The position numbers and the translations under genes were made by a program. A DNA stretch of 64,000 bases from Mycetocola zhujimingii. Lineage in GTDB: Bacteria; Actinomycetota; Actinomycetes; Actinomycetales; Microbacteriaceae. The stretch is from positions 2,976,001 to 3,040,000 of the forward strand of contig NZ_CP026949.1 in NCBI RefSeq assembly GCF_003065425.1. Direction: 5' to 3'. Below the pieces are notes generated by a model. It was not told the origin of the DNA. It saw only the letters and a list, made by a program, of their open reading frames with translations, and did not search any database. Positions 1 through 7,918 of this stretch are shown here, in pieces; position 1 is the stretch's first letter, and every line of letters starts with the position of its first letter.

Positions 1-1
1 G

Positions 2-88
2 GGCGAGCTGACGCCGGACACGGATGCTCGCGTTGTGGATCCGAGCGGCCGACGGCCGCCTTGGTGGCGACCGGCTCGCTCAACTTGA
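2..88 (+). CDS. C-terminal end of an unrecognised protein (partial)
   Basis: The frame is open from the left window edge and ends at TGA 86-88. The 28 residues visible are polar and end in a run rich in Arg, Pro and Trp. Codon choice is compatible with coding, but another frame is also open to about base 98, so the assignment is weak. No family is recognised. Confidence 0.2.
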   Translation, partial: GELTPDTDARVVDPSGRRPPWWRPARST

Positions 89-145
89 TGGCGGCGTGAC
101 CCGACTATCGCCGCCAATGGCATGGTTCCCCTTTGGAGACCGGGT

Positions 146-165
146 CGGCACGGGCGCCCGTGCCG
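146..165. repeat. Perfect 20-bp palindrome upstream of the small ORF
   Basis: The arms are CGGCACGGGC and GCCCGTGCCG with no spacer. It lies in the non-coding stretch 89-299, which otherwise shows only a short TCGC-TTC-GCGA stem near 224-237. It could be the terminator stem of the gene ending at 88, without a T-run, or a protein-binding site. Only the symmetry is certain. Confidence 0.5.
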
Positions 166-299
166 GCGTGCCTGCACACCGGCTCCACGGCAGCTGACCG
201 GGTTGAGCCAATATCACCCATCACGAAGTCTCGCTTCGCGACCTCCTCGACTTCCGACACGCAAAGGCATGGAATGCCTTCCGCACGTAGGAGAATCGT

Positions 300-623
300 G
301 TGGTGAGCGATGCATTGTTTGTGTTCGGTGATCCGCAAGAACCGAGCCCACGTGGAGATAATCCACCCTTTCCGATGACGGACTCCCAACGAAAACTCAT
401 CCGAGCTGCATTTTCTCGGCTCGGAATAGCTGATGCCAAGACCCAATTATCAATGGTCAACGACCTGATCGGAGTTCCGATCAGAAGAGTCACCGATTTG
501 ACGGCACAATCGGCCAGCACACTTCTACCCCTACTAGCTGCGCGTGCGGACCGAAACGGTCGCCCATCCACCGGCAATGCCTGGGCCGACCGACCAGAAG
601 ATACCTGGCTCGACAAACTGTAG
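300..623 (+). CDS. Small mobile-element-type helical protein (107 aa)
   Basis: GTG start at 300 is preceded by an AGGAG ribosome-binding site at about 289-293. Residues about 25-82 form predicted helices with a pattern (glycine-isoleucine turn, then VNDLIGVPIRRVTDLTAQSA) that resembles the small C-terminal helical module found on many phage and plasmid recombination or single-strand-annealing proteins, where a similar 'grade-of-relatedness ... DLT..EA..V...L' pattern occurs. Here the module stands alone. No enzymatic motif is visible. It lies next to the restriction-modification genes in a lower-GC segment, which fits a mobile origin. The function is unknown, and the resemblance is from memory of the family, not a search. 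Confidence 0.55.
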   Translation: MVSDALFVFGDPQEPSPRGDNPPFPMTDSQRKLIRAAFSRLGIADAKTQLSMVNDLIGVPIRRVTDLTAQSASTLLPLLAARADRNGRPSTGNAWADRPEDTWLDKL

Positions 624-865
624 ACCGCAAATCCCGGAGCGTCGGACCTTCCCGTCCGCGCCGGTCAGTGTCATCGTTTTCTCCTCTGCCAGCTTCGGAG
701 GTATTTGTTTCCTACGAGACCGGTCTTGTACCAACCATCCCCGTCCCCAATCGATGCGCGCCGCAGCGACAGCAAATGTCGGACCCAGAGGGTTGAATAA
801 GCTATCGCTAGTCCTCCGATTCGACGACCGGCGAAAGTTCGACTACCGTCAAAGGAACACACAGC

Positions 866-2038
866 ATGATCAACAAAGAGGGAGCCAGCCAACAAATGGA
901 CGTAGCACAACCAGGTGCGTCTGACTCCGGCCGCACGAGAGCGACCCCGCTCGGAACCGCGAGCATCGGGTCGCTGGAGTCATGGGAAGTGGGCCTTGCT
1001 GCACCGAAAATCGACGTGGTCAACGGCGACGCACGCGATACGAAGTTGCCGAACAACCACGCCGATTTGATAGTGACATCGCCCCCGTACTGGAACAAGC
1101 GCGACTACGGCCACATCGACCAGATCGGTTTAGAGGCAACGCCCCAGGCATACGTATCTTCGATCATGGATTGCTTGGATGAGTGGAAGCGAGTCCTCAG
1201 GCCGAGCGGATCAATCTTTCTGAACGTCGGCGACACATACTATCGCCGTTCCTTGGTAGGGATTCCCTCACGAATTGAAGCGAAGGCTATCGATGCGGGA
1301 TGGGCCGTGAGAAACAGAATCATCTGGGCGAAAGAGGGCGGCATGCCGGATCCCGCTCGCGATCGCCTCGCAAACCGTCACGAGTACATCATTCACCTCA
1401 CTTACAAGCCGAACTATTACTACGATCTCGTGGGCTATTCGGCGGAGATGGGAAACGGCGCGAACCCGGGAGACGTTTGGACTATCAATCCTGAACGGAA
1501 CATGGGGGCACACCTCGCCCCTTACCCTCAAGAACTCGTGCGGCGAGCCGTGCTTTTGGGTGCTCCACCGCAGGTGTGCGCAACTTGCGGAACCGCTCGA
1601 CGCCGAGTCATCGAGCGCACGCGCTACCTAGATCCGAGCCGTCCGCAAGCCAAACGAGCGATGGAGCTTGCAGACGCAGCGGGACTTTCTGATGCCCACA
1701 TTCGGGCAATCCAGGCGACCGGGGTATCCGACGTTGGCAAGGCCACAAAATTCCAAAGCGGTACTGGCCGCAATACTGCTGAGGTTCAGCGGTTGGCATT
1801 GGAGGCAAAGGAAGTTCTTGGCGGATACTTCCGCGAATTTACGTTCTCAAAAAAGCAGACGGTTGGATGGACTGACTGCGGACACGAGACCCCCGCGCGG
1901 GGTGTTGTATTGGACCCCTTCATGGGCACAGGAACCACTTTGAAAACAGCGGCATCGATGGGACGTGACGCCGTAGGAGTGGACCTGGTTCCACTCATGG
2001 ACGCGCCAGATTCGGCGAAATGGACTTCTAAGACTTGA
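866..2038 (+). CDS. Site-specific DNA methyltransferase, beta class (TSPPYW)
   Basis: A 390-residue S-adenosylmethionine-dependent DNA amino-methyltransferase. Catalytic motif IV, TSPPYW, is at residues 71-76 and the AdoMet-binding motif DPFMGTGTT is near residues 350-358, so the order IV before I is that of the beta class. SPPY is more usual in N4-cytosine than N6-adenine enzymes, but this cannot be settled from sequence. Between the motifs sits an insert with CATC (238-241) and a later CGH near residue 338, which could form a zinc ribbon. The start at 866 has AAAGGA about ten bases upstream. The gene ends 11 bases inside the 3' end of the convergent mcrC-like gene, so it is probably the protecting partner of that restriction operon. 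Confidence 0.85.
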   Translation: MINKEGASQQMDVAQPGASDSGRTRATPLGTASIGSLESWEVGLAAPKIDVVNGDARDTKLPNNHADLIVTSPPYWNKRDYGHIDQIGLEATPQAYVSSIMDCLDEWKRVLRPSGSIFLNVGDTYYRRSLVGIPSRIEAKAIDAGWAVRNRIIWAKEGGMPDPARDRLANRHEYIIHLTYKPNYYYDLVGYSAEMGNGANPGDVWTINPERNMGAHLAPYPQELVRRAVLLGAPPQVCATCGTARRRVIERTRYLDPSRPQAKRAMELADAAGLSDAHIRAIQATGVSDVGKATKFQSGTGRNTAEVQRLALEAKEVLGGYFREFTFSKKQTVGWTDCGHETPARGVVLDPFMGTGTTLKTAASMGRDAVGVDLVPLMDAPDSAKWTSKT

Positions 2039-3398
2039 GCCCAAGAAGCGCAGACACCTGAGTGGCGAAAAGCTCATCTTCGATGTCTAGGTCGTCGGCC
2101 GAAAGATCGTATCGATAGTCAAAAACAGACACGTCGCCGATGCGTCCGAGGAGCTGTAGTCCACCTAAATTATCGAGTCCTTTTGGATGCACTAGTAGTA
2201 CAGCGGACGTCCCGTAGCGAACTGCGTAGGTTACGGCCTGTTCTACTTCTGAACGAGACGGTAAATCCTTCATCAGAGTGTTCTTCAGTTCGGCAATGAG
2301 GGCGATCGAACCATCCGGGCGTTGAAAGACAATGTCAGGCGTGACGCGCGGGGGATTGGAAACGCCTTCGATCAACGGCGTATAGGAAACGCCGCCCACT
2401 TCTGTCCGAGGAATCGGACTCGAATAAAGGGGCAAATGCCCGTCGACATTGCCGTCAAGCACCGCGACGGGCCACCCGGCATCGGCCGCCTTGGATTGCA
2501 AGGTTGTACGCACATAGGTTTCGAACAGCTCTCCCATGTTAAGCAACATTGACGACAGAGCCAGGTCTCCGCTCTCATCGTCTAGGGAAACACCCCGGTC
2601 GGAGATGATCGCGACGGCAAGGCGGAGTGGTGTGCGATAGTAACTGCGAGTCATGGGCGGCGCTGTCAGACCGGCAACGATCGGGTCAGATAAAAAGGCC
2701 CGAGAGGGGTCAACAGAAACGTCCGCGAATAGTTGGAGGAGGCTAGAAAGTTGGCGCACGCGCGTCCGACTTCCCAAGAGCCCTTTCTGCGGGTCAACGT
2801 AGCGCCGATACAGTTTCACCAGTGCAGCTTTCAAGCATCGATTCAACGCATTATCGATGGTTCGTTCGTACCAGGAAAACGCTGCCGTATTGTTGATACC
2901 TCGGGCAGCGAATCTTCGAATGGTCGCTGGAATCTCCAAATGACCGCGCGGTCGACTCCCAAAGTCAGTCTCGCGACGGTAGACCCTGTAAAGACCGCTG
3001 TTGACGACCTCAAAACAATGTCGAATTAAAGCGTCCGCGTAAATATCGAGGAGCCAGTCGCCAATCGAAGCTGATGTGGCGTACGTGCGAAGCGCATCGA
3101 TTGGGAGAGCTTGATGTCCACTTCGTTCGACCATTCGAGTGAGGTTCGAAATTGGGGTTCGCGGCGTGACGCGCAGCACCAGCTGGTCGTTGATGGGAAG
3201 GACACCCACGAAACCGCCGGCCCGCAACCTCAGCTCAGTGCCCTTGAAATCGATCGAGAAGGCGTTGAGATTTTGCACCGCGGGACTCATTCGGAGCGTC
3301 CCATCCGAATTCATAATCTCGCCGCGGTCGACGCGTACATGACCATATTCGTGACATTCTCGAAACCGTACCGGGGGGCGGCCCGTCCAGCCAGTCAT
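2028..3398 (-). CDS. mcrC: McrC-like subunit of a 5-methylcytosine-type restriction system
   Basis: A 456-residue protein of the McrBC_C family. The N-terminal part has the beta-rich McrC pattern (hydrophobic strands around residues 45-80), the middle is helical, and the C-terminal part holds a PD-(D/E)XK nuclease core: D355 in the TPDIVF strand and E370-x-K372 in the IAELKN strand. In the family McrC stimulates the McrB GTPase and supplies the DNA-cutting active site. The ATG at 3398 overlaps the stop of the mcrB-like gene by one base (TGATG), so translation is probably coupled. The 3' end overlaps the convergent methyltransferase gene. All expected nuclease residues are present. Confidence 0.88.
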   Translation of the reverse strand: MTGWTGRPPVRFRECHEYGHVRVDRGEIMNSDGTLRMSPAVQNLNAFSIDFKGTELRLRAGGFVGVLPINDQLVLRVTPRTPISNLTRMVERSGHQALPIDALRTYATSASIGDWLLDIYADALIRHCFEVVNSGLYRVYRRETDFGSRPRGHLEIPATIRRFAARGINNTAAFSWYERTIDNALNRCLKAALVKLYRRYVDPQKGLLGSRTRVRQLSSLLQLFADVSVDPSRAFLSDPIVAGLTAPPMTRSYYRTPLRLAVAIISDRGVSLDDESGDLALSSMLLNMGELFETYVRTTLQSKAADAGWPVAVLDGNVDGHLPLYSSPIPRTEVGGVSYTPLIEGVSNPPRVTPDIVFQRPDGSIALIAELKNTLMKDLPSRSEVEQAVTYAVRYGTSAVLLVHPKGLDNLGGLQLLGRIGDVSVFDYRYDLSADDLDIEDELFATQVSALLGLKS

Positions 3399-4381
3399 CA
3401 GTCAGCGTCTTTTTCGGGCGGGTCCGCAGCGGAAGCAGACTGCTTCCCGTCCCAGCCCCCTGGGACGTCTATGAAAAGGTTTTTCCAGCCCGTTTCAACA
3501 GACTGCCGGTTTTGAGGGTCCAAGCGGAATGCTCGATCCACAGCGAATTGGAGTTGGTGTTCCCAGACGTCCCGCATCGCATCAATACCATCGACATTAA
3601 CAAAGTAAGCGTGGCCAATAGCCGCAGAAGGATTGTCTCGCGCGAACTTGTTGACCATCGAGAACCACCCCATGACTCGGTTCCGGACTTGCTCCTCCAA
3701 CCCGCTGTTCTCGAGCACCCTACCGAGAACGTTGCGGTCTGGATCCATCTTGATTTTTGCAAAGCGGCGCTCGAACGCAGCATCAACTTCATCGACACCA
3801 CGGTCGACCGGGTTCATTGTTGCCAATATCTCTAGATTGTTCGGCACAGTTAAGGGGTTGCCGGATGCAAGAGTGACTTCGAGACCGCGCTTGCTTCGCT
3901 CCACATATGTGAGGGCTTCCCCAAAAACGCGAGCAGCATCGGCGCGGCTCAATTCGTCCACTACGAGAACGTAGGTGTTATCAGGGTCGGCCTGCGCGCG
4001 TCGGCACATCTTCAAGAAAGCCCCATCGCGACGCACGAATCCACTCGCAGTGGGGACGAAGCCTTCCATAAACTCGTCGTATTGGTAGGACGCGTGGAAC
4101 TGCACGTATTGCACTCGGCCTTGGTCCCCGGCAATCGCTTCGGCGATTTGCGCGGCCACGTATGTCTTACCGGTCCCGGGGGGCCCGCTAAAGATCACAC
4201 CCCCGAAGCTTGAAAGTAGATGCTTAACTTTCGCCAACAAAGGGTCTGCCGAAGAGAGTCGTGGGGCATCGGGCGCGTTGGACGCGTGTGTCGCGTGCAC
4301 CGTGGCTTCGAATCCAATGTCGAGATCTTCAGCCGTCAGGAGACGGCGTCCGGGGATCAGGCGCAGAGCCGAATCTGTCAT
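3398..4381 (-). CDS. mcrB: McrB-like AAA+ motor without the N-terminal recognition domain
   Basis: About 327 residues, an AAA+ NTPase of the McrB type. Walker A is GPPGTGKT at residues 66-73, Walker B VLVVDE at about 138-143, and the McrB signature MNPVDRGVDEVD lies at about 189-200, followed by an FERRF arginine region. In the family this motor hydrolyses GTP and translocates DNA before McrC cleavage. Full-length McrB has a separate N-terminal DNA-binding domain; here only about 60 residues precede the motor, so that domain is missing. ATG at 4381 overlaps the upstream stop by one base, exactly like the next junction; GTG at 4384 is an alternative start. Confidence 0.87.
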   Translation of the reverse strand: MTDSALRLIPGRRLLTAEDLDIGFEATVHATHASNAPDAPRLSSADPLLAKVKHLLSSFGGVIFSGPPGTGKTYVAAQIAEAIAGDQGRVQYVQFHASYQYDEFMEGFVPTASGFVRRDGAFLKMCRRAQADPDNTYVLVVDELSRADAARVFGEALTYVERSKRGLEVTLASGNPLTVPNNLEILATMNPVDRGVDEVDAAFERRFAKIKMDPDRNVLGRVLENSGLEEQVRNRVMGWFSMVNKFARDNPSAAIGHAYFVNVDGIDAMRDVWEHQLQFAVDRAFRLDPQNRQSVETGWKNLFIDVPGGWDGKQSASAADPPEKDAD

Positions 4382-4998
4382 CACTTGTTAGCCTCAACGA
4401 CTTCTGGCCCAAACCACTGAAAGGCAACCGCCGGTTCGCCAAGCTCAAAGAGAAGTGCGAACTCGTCGTCGTCATCGAATCTGAACCACTGGCGGAAGCC
4501 AAGGATGATGTCCGCCGCGACAGGAACAGAATCTGTGCGGTTGAAGCCATAGTTACGAAGGAAATAGGCGCCCATAGCGATTGCTGGCACTGGACGCCCG
4601 TAAAGGAGCACTTCGAGCGCCTGACCTGCGTGATCCGCTGGCAACCGATATTCCTTCCCTTCCACTAAGAAGCCGGCAGTATTGCGGATTGAGCTCGGAG
4701 CGAAGCTTCCCGCGAGGTTCTCGTTGAACCAGTAAGTGGAGCGATCGCTGTTAACATTCCACCGCAGTGGCCGATAGTTGGGCTTCTTTGGGGGCCCACC
4801 TGGCAATTCGATAAGTGGCCGGAGCTCCGACCAGCGTGGATCGAGTTTTTCTCCTGGACCGATCGACGCTCGGCGGTGCAGTTGTAGGTATGCCAAGAAA
4901 TGCGGATGAATACGACGGCTGCTAAGTGCGTCTATCGACCACTTCACCGCATCGGTTGTGAGAAGGTAGGTCCCCGAGGTGTCAACTGCGTCATCCAT
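4381..4998 (-). CDS. Unrecognised 205-aa protein opening the McrBC-like operon
   Basis: No known family is recognised. The protein is soluble, has no signal peptide or membrane segment, and is rich in aromatic residues (YWFNEN near 120, FLRNYGF near 160, RQWFRF near 180) with an acidic stretch FDDDDEF near residue 185. It is the first gene of a one-base-overlap operon with the McrB- and McrC-like genes, so it almost certainly works with them. Since the McrB-like protein lacks its recognition domain, this protein may provide DNA recognition in trans; that is inference. An in-frame TAA lies just upstream of ATG 4998, fixing the start, and no Shine-Dalgarno site is visible. Confidence 0.75.
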   Translation of the reverse strand: MDDAVDTSGTYLLTTDAVKWSIDALSSRRIHPHFLAYLQLHRRASIGPGEKLDPRWSELRPLIELPGGPPKKPNYRPLRWNVNSDRSTYWFNENLAGSFAPSSIRNTAGFLVEGKEYRLPADHAGQALEVLLYGRPVPAIAMGAYFLRNYGFNRTDSVPVAADIILGFRQWFRFDDDDEFALLFELGEPAVAFQWFGPEVVEANK

Positions 4999-5003
4999 TA
5001 GGG

Positions 5004-5020
5004 CTTACTATGCCAGATCG
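5004..5020 (-). promoter_or_regulatory. Possible leaderless -10 box of the McrBC-like operon
   Basis: Reading the minus strand, CATAGT lies eight bases before the ATG at 4998 and there is no ribosome-binding site, which is the arrangement of leaderless actinobacterial genes. No convincing -35 box is seen. Confidence 0.3.
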
Positions 5021-5136
5021 GGCGCACCGTTGCTGCCTACCGAGACGTCAATCGTTTTTTCGACCGGCAGGGTGCCCAATAGGTTGAGAAGCCGACCACA
5101 CCGGCTGATAGTCAAGCTTCCGCAGAGGGTCAAGGG

Positions 5137-5155
5137 AACACTTCAGCGAAGTGTT
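5137..5155. repeat. Perfect inverted repeat near the island edge
   Basis: AACACTTC and GAAGTGTT pair around the loop AGC. It lies in the otherwise empty stretch 4999-5217 between the defence operon and the broken epoxide hydrolase gene. It could be a terminator stem, an operator or a remnant of the element end. The rest of that stretch shows no gene. Confidence 0.45.
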
Positions 5156-5217
5156 TCGGGTCACTCGGTTTAAGCGATCAGGATAACGATCTACTTGTAA
5201 CTCATTCAGTACAGGCA

Positions 5218-5820
5218 GTGCAGCTCGTCCATATGGCCACCGAACCGATGCTCGATCTGCGCGCGCCAGAGGGAAAGCTTCGTCGGCTACGACGTCATCC
5301 AGTCCCCCGCCCGCTCACCCTCGCCTACGGGCTAAGCGACTCCCCCATCGGCCCCGTCGCCTGGCTGATCGACCACTTCGAGCGCTACTCCACCACCCGC
5401 AACCCACCCCATGACCTGCTCACCAATGTGATGCTCTACTGGCTGCGCAACAGCATCCGTTCGTCGATCCGCTACTACAACGAGAGCATGGGCGGCTGGT
5501 CAGCGGCGAAGCAATTGTGGGGCGATGAGACCTCCGACGATCAGGCGACGGATGCAGCGCCCAGCGAAGCTGAATGGTCAGCGGAAGCCGGTGGCTGGTC
5601 GATGAAGATCGAGGTTCTGACCGCGATTGCGGTGTTCCCGGACGACATCACCGACCCGCCGAAGGGCCACGCGGAGCGGTTCTTCGATGCGCGCCGGTTC
5701 AGGAAGATGCCGGCCGGAGGACGCTTCGCGGCGCTCGAGGTGCCGGACCTGGTCGCGGCGGACATTCGGGAGTTTGTTTCGGAGCTCACTGTGACGGGGC
5801 ATCCGTCCAGCCCCCGTTAG
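5218..5820 (+). pseudogene. Remnant of an epoxide hydrolase (C-terminal half, frameshifted)
   Basis: The reading frame resembles the C-terminal half of EHN-type epoxide hydrolases: TLAYGLSDSPIG, TNVMLYWLRNSIRSS, IAVFPDD and the end GGRFAALEVPDL. The family is normally close to 380-400 residues; the N-terminal domain and the catalytic aspartate are absent. At about 5279-5305 the conserved 'GYDVIQS' lead-in is readable one frame away, so a frameshift near 5300-5310 separates it from the rest. The usual catalytic histidine in GGHFAA is arginine. All three features mean an inactive relic. It sits exactly where base composition changes from the defence segment to the GC-rich chromosome, so the insertion may have destroyed it. 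The start at 5218 is formal only. Confidence 0.75.
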
Positions 5821-5897
5821 CGTGATCGAGCGGTTAGAGACGACGTTTCGAGGAGACGCTGTAACCCACCGCGCCGTCCTCAGGCGACCGCCGGATC

Positions 5898-7736
5898 TCA
5901 GAGCGCCGCTCCTGCCCGGCGATCGCGGATCCAGTCCGACTTGCTGCGTGTGGGTGCATCGACGCCCGGTTCGAGCCCGTTGTCGGTCAGGTACTTCATC
6001 GCACGCTCGATGGCGTCGATCTTCCGTTTCAGCTCTTTGAGCGCTGGGGCCGATTCATCGGAAAATTCGTCTAGCCGTTCGTGTTCGCGCCGAACCTCGA
6101 TCTCCGTCACGGCCAGGACTCCCCACACATCCGGGTCCGGGTCGAGGTGCTGCCGTTGACGCAGAATCTCCGCGGCAAGCCTCCGGCCGACGACCGATTC
6201 GAGGGTCTCTGCGGAGGTTCCGGGGCTGGCGAGGCTGAATGCGATACCGCCACCGCCCGCAGTTACGAGCGTCCCGGCGGTGAGCAACCCGCCAATCATG
6301 CCGCCGGGCCCGAAACTCGCAAGCGCGCTGGTGATCACCGCGGCGCCTGCAAGCCCGGCGCCGGCGGCGAGCGCCAGCCCGCCCGTCGCCACCACTATTG
6401 CAGCCGCGCCCGCGCCTAGAGCTCCCCACTTCATCCAATTGGCTCCGAGGCCGCCGCCGAGTGCATCCTGCGCGCGTTTGGCTGCAGCGAACACATCGGT
6501 GCCGAACTTGCTGCCCAATCCCATCTCAGCGGTGAGACCTTCCATCGCTCGCTGTCGTTTTTCCCGCGGAACAACGATCTCGAACGGGCGAATAACGTTC
6601 TCTGCCGCGAGGACCGTCAAGAGAACCACTGCCTCGTCCTTCGAGACATGGCTGCTCGGAAGCGGTTCCGGTGCAACCGCGTGTGGGTCGGAGTGGTCGA
6701 AAGCGAGGCGCGCGATTGGAGACGGCAACCCGCGGCCCTCCCGCTCGTTCCGCACCCGGATGCCTTCGACTGCGGCCGCTTGCACCTTGCGGAGTGCACC
6801 GGCCCACCGATCCTGGAGGTCGCCAGCCAACTGCATCTTGGTGAGGTACGCGTACCTCAGGGCCAGCAAAGCGAGCTGTTCGGCCGCGTCGAGGGGAATG
6901 TCCATGCCGTGCTCGACGCCCACCAACGCCGTGGATTTGGATCCGAACAGCGCGAAGCCAATTGCCTCAACTACCGCCGCATCACCGAGATAGTCCTCAG
7001 CGTCATGCGCATGGAGCAGGGTGGTTCCCGTGGTGATTCGGAAATCGATCATCCAGGGGAATGCGGACGACACACCCCTGTGGGCGGCCACTGGGTCCAG
7101 AGCATTCCAGTAGTTCACCCACCACGCCAAATTGGCGGGCGGCTCTTTCAGCGTCTCTCGCAGTTTGTCGACATCGAAGCTCCCATGGGCCAGAGGGCTT
7201 CCAATGGTCACCATCCCGACGACGTCAAGGCCGACGGGAAGGCGTCGCACAAGGTCGGCGGCGATCACCGAGCCGAGGCTATGGCCGACGATGACGATCC
7301 GACCTGCCTCTGGGAGTTTTGAGAGGATGCGCTTCAGCACTTGCGCGCGGACGCGTTCGTTCTCGAGGTAGTTGCGCGCCTGCAGAAATTTGGAATGCCG
7401 CAGGGACAGACCGGTGATTACATCACCTCCGGGGGAGCCATTGCCGCGATTGTGCCGACCCAGCCGGGACTCGATCGCTCCCATGCGCCGCTCGAAGTCT
7501 CGGCGGTTCTGTTTCGCCGACTCACGCGGGGGCTGCTTGATTTTCAGGGGCGGCAGCGACTCGGCCTCATCCCAGTCCTTCAACGCGTGCGCGTACTTCG
7601 GCGCAATAACCCGGATGGACGTCAAATCGGGATAGCCGAGTCGGTCCAGAGTGTCTTGGAGGCGAACCATCCACCGATCGTCTTTGTCGCCTTCGCCCAC
7701 ACCGTGCAGAAAGAGCAGGATCGGATCGTTAGACAT
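5898..7736 (-). CDS. Alpha/beta hydrolase (lipase-like) with C-terminal membrane hairpin
   Basis: A 612-residue protein. The N-terminal part is an alpha/beta hydrolase: strand LLFLHGVG at residues 7-14, nucleophile elbow GHSLG with Ser153, NALDP for the acid and a later HAHDAEDYLGD for the histidine. About residues 430-500 are very rich in Gly, Ala and Val and should form one or two membrane hairpins; a charged helical tail follows. ATG 7736 has GGAG eight bases upstream, so the longer frame to 7796 is rejected. A DUF726/TMCO4-like arrangement is possible. No neighbour reveals its substrate; it lies between the defence segment and the catabolic cluster. Confidence 0.7.
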   Translation of the reverse strand: MSNDPILLFLHGVGEGDKDDRWMVRLQDTLDRLGYPDLTSIRVIAPKYAHALKDWDEAESLPPLKIKQPPRESAKQNRRDFERRMGAIESRLGRHNRGNGSPGGDVITGLSLRHSKFLQARNYLENERVRAQVLKRILSKLPEAGRIVIVGHSLGSVIAADLVRRLPVGLDVVGMVTIGSPLAHGSFDVDKLRETLKEPPANLAWWVNYWNALDPVAAHRGVSSAFPWMIDFRITTGTTLLHAHDAEDYLGDAAVVEAIGFALFGSKSTALVGVEHGMDIPLDAAEQLALLALRYAYLTKMQLAGDLQDRWAGALRKVQAAAVEGIRVRNEREGRGLPSPIARLAFDHSDPHAVAPEPLPSSHVSKDEAVVLLTVLAAENVIRPFEIVVPREKRQRAMEGLTAEMGLGSKFGTDVFAAAKRAQDALGGGLGANWMKWGALGAGAAAIVVATGGLALAAGAGLAGAAVITSALASFGPGGMIGGLLTAGTLVTAGGGGIAFSLASPGTSAETLESVVGRRLAAEILRQRQHLDPDPDVWGVLAVTEIEVRREHERLDEFSDESAPALKELKRKIDAIERAMKYLTDNGLEPGVDAPTRSKSDWIRDRRAGAAL

Positions 7737-7918
7737 GCAGACTCCGTTCGTGGCCGCCAGTGGCCCTGAGATCGAGCGCCCTAGAGTTCCGGGCAAGGGA
7801 CGCTATTGATCCCGGACCTATTGTGGCGGACGCGACTGGCCCCGCGTGAGCGCGCCACCCGCGATTAATGTTGGGCTGCGACGATCACCGTTGGGCACCC
7901 AAAGTCGCTGGCGGCGCC

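Noticed and set aside
534-674. Minus-strand small reading frame with a strong AGGAG site before ATG 674
   Set aside because: The ribosome-binding site is good, but the 46-residue product has no recognisable pattern and overlaps the better-supported plus-strand gene at 300-623. It could be real but cannot be supported.
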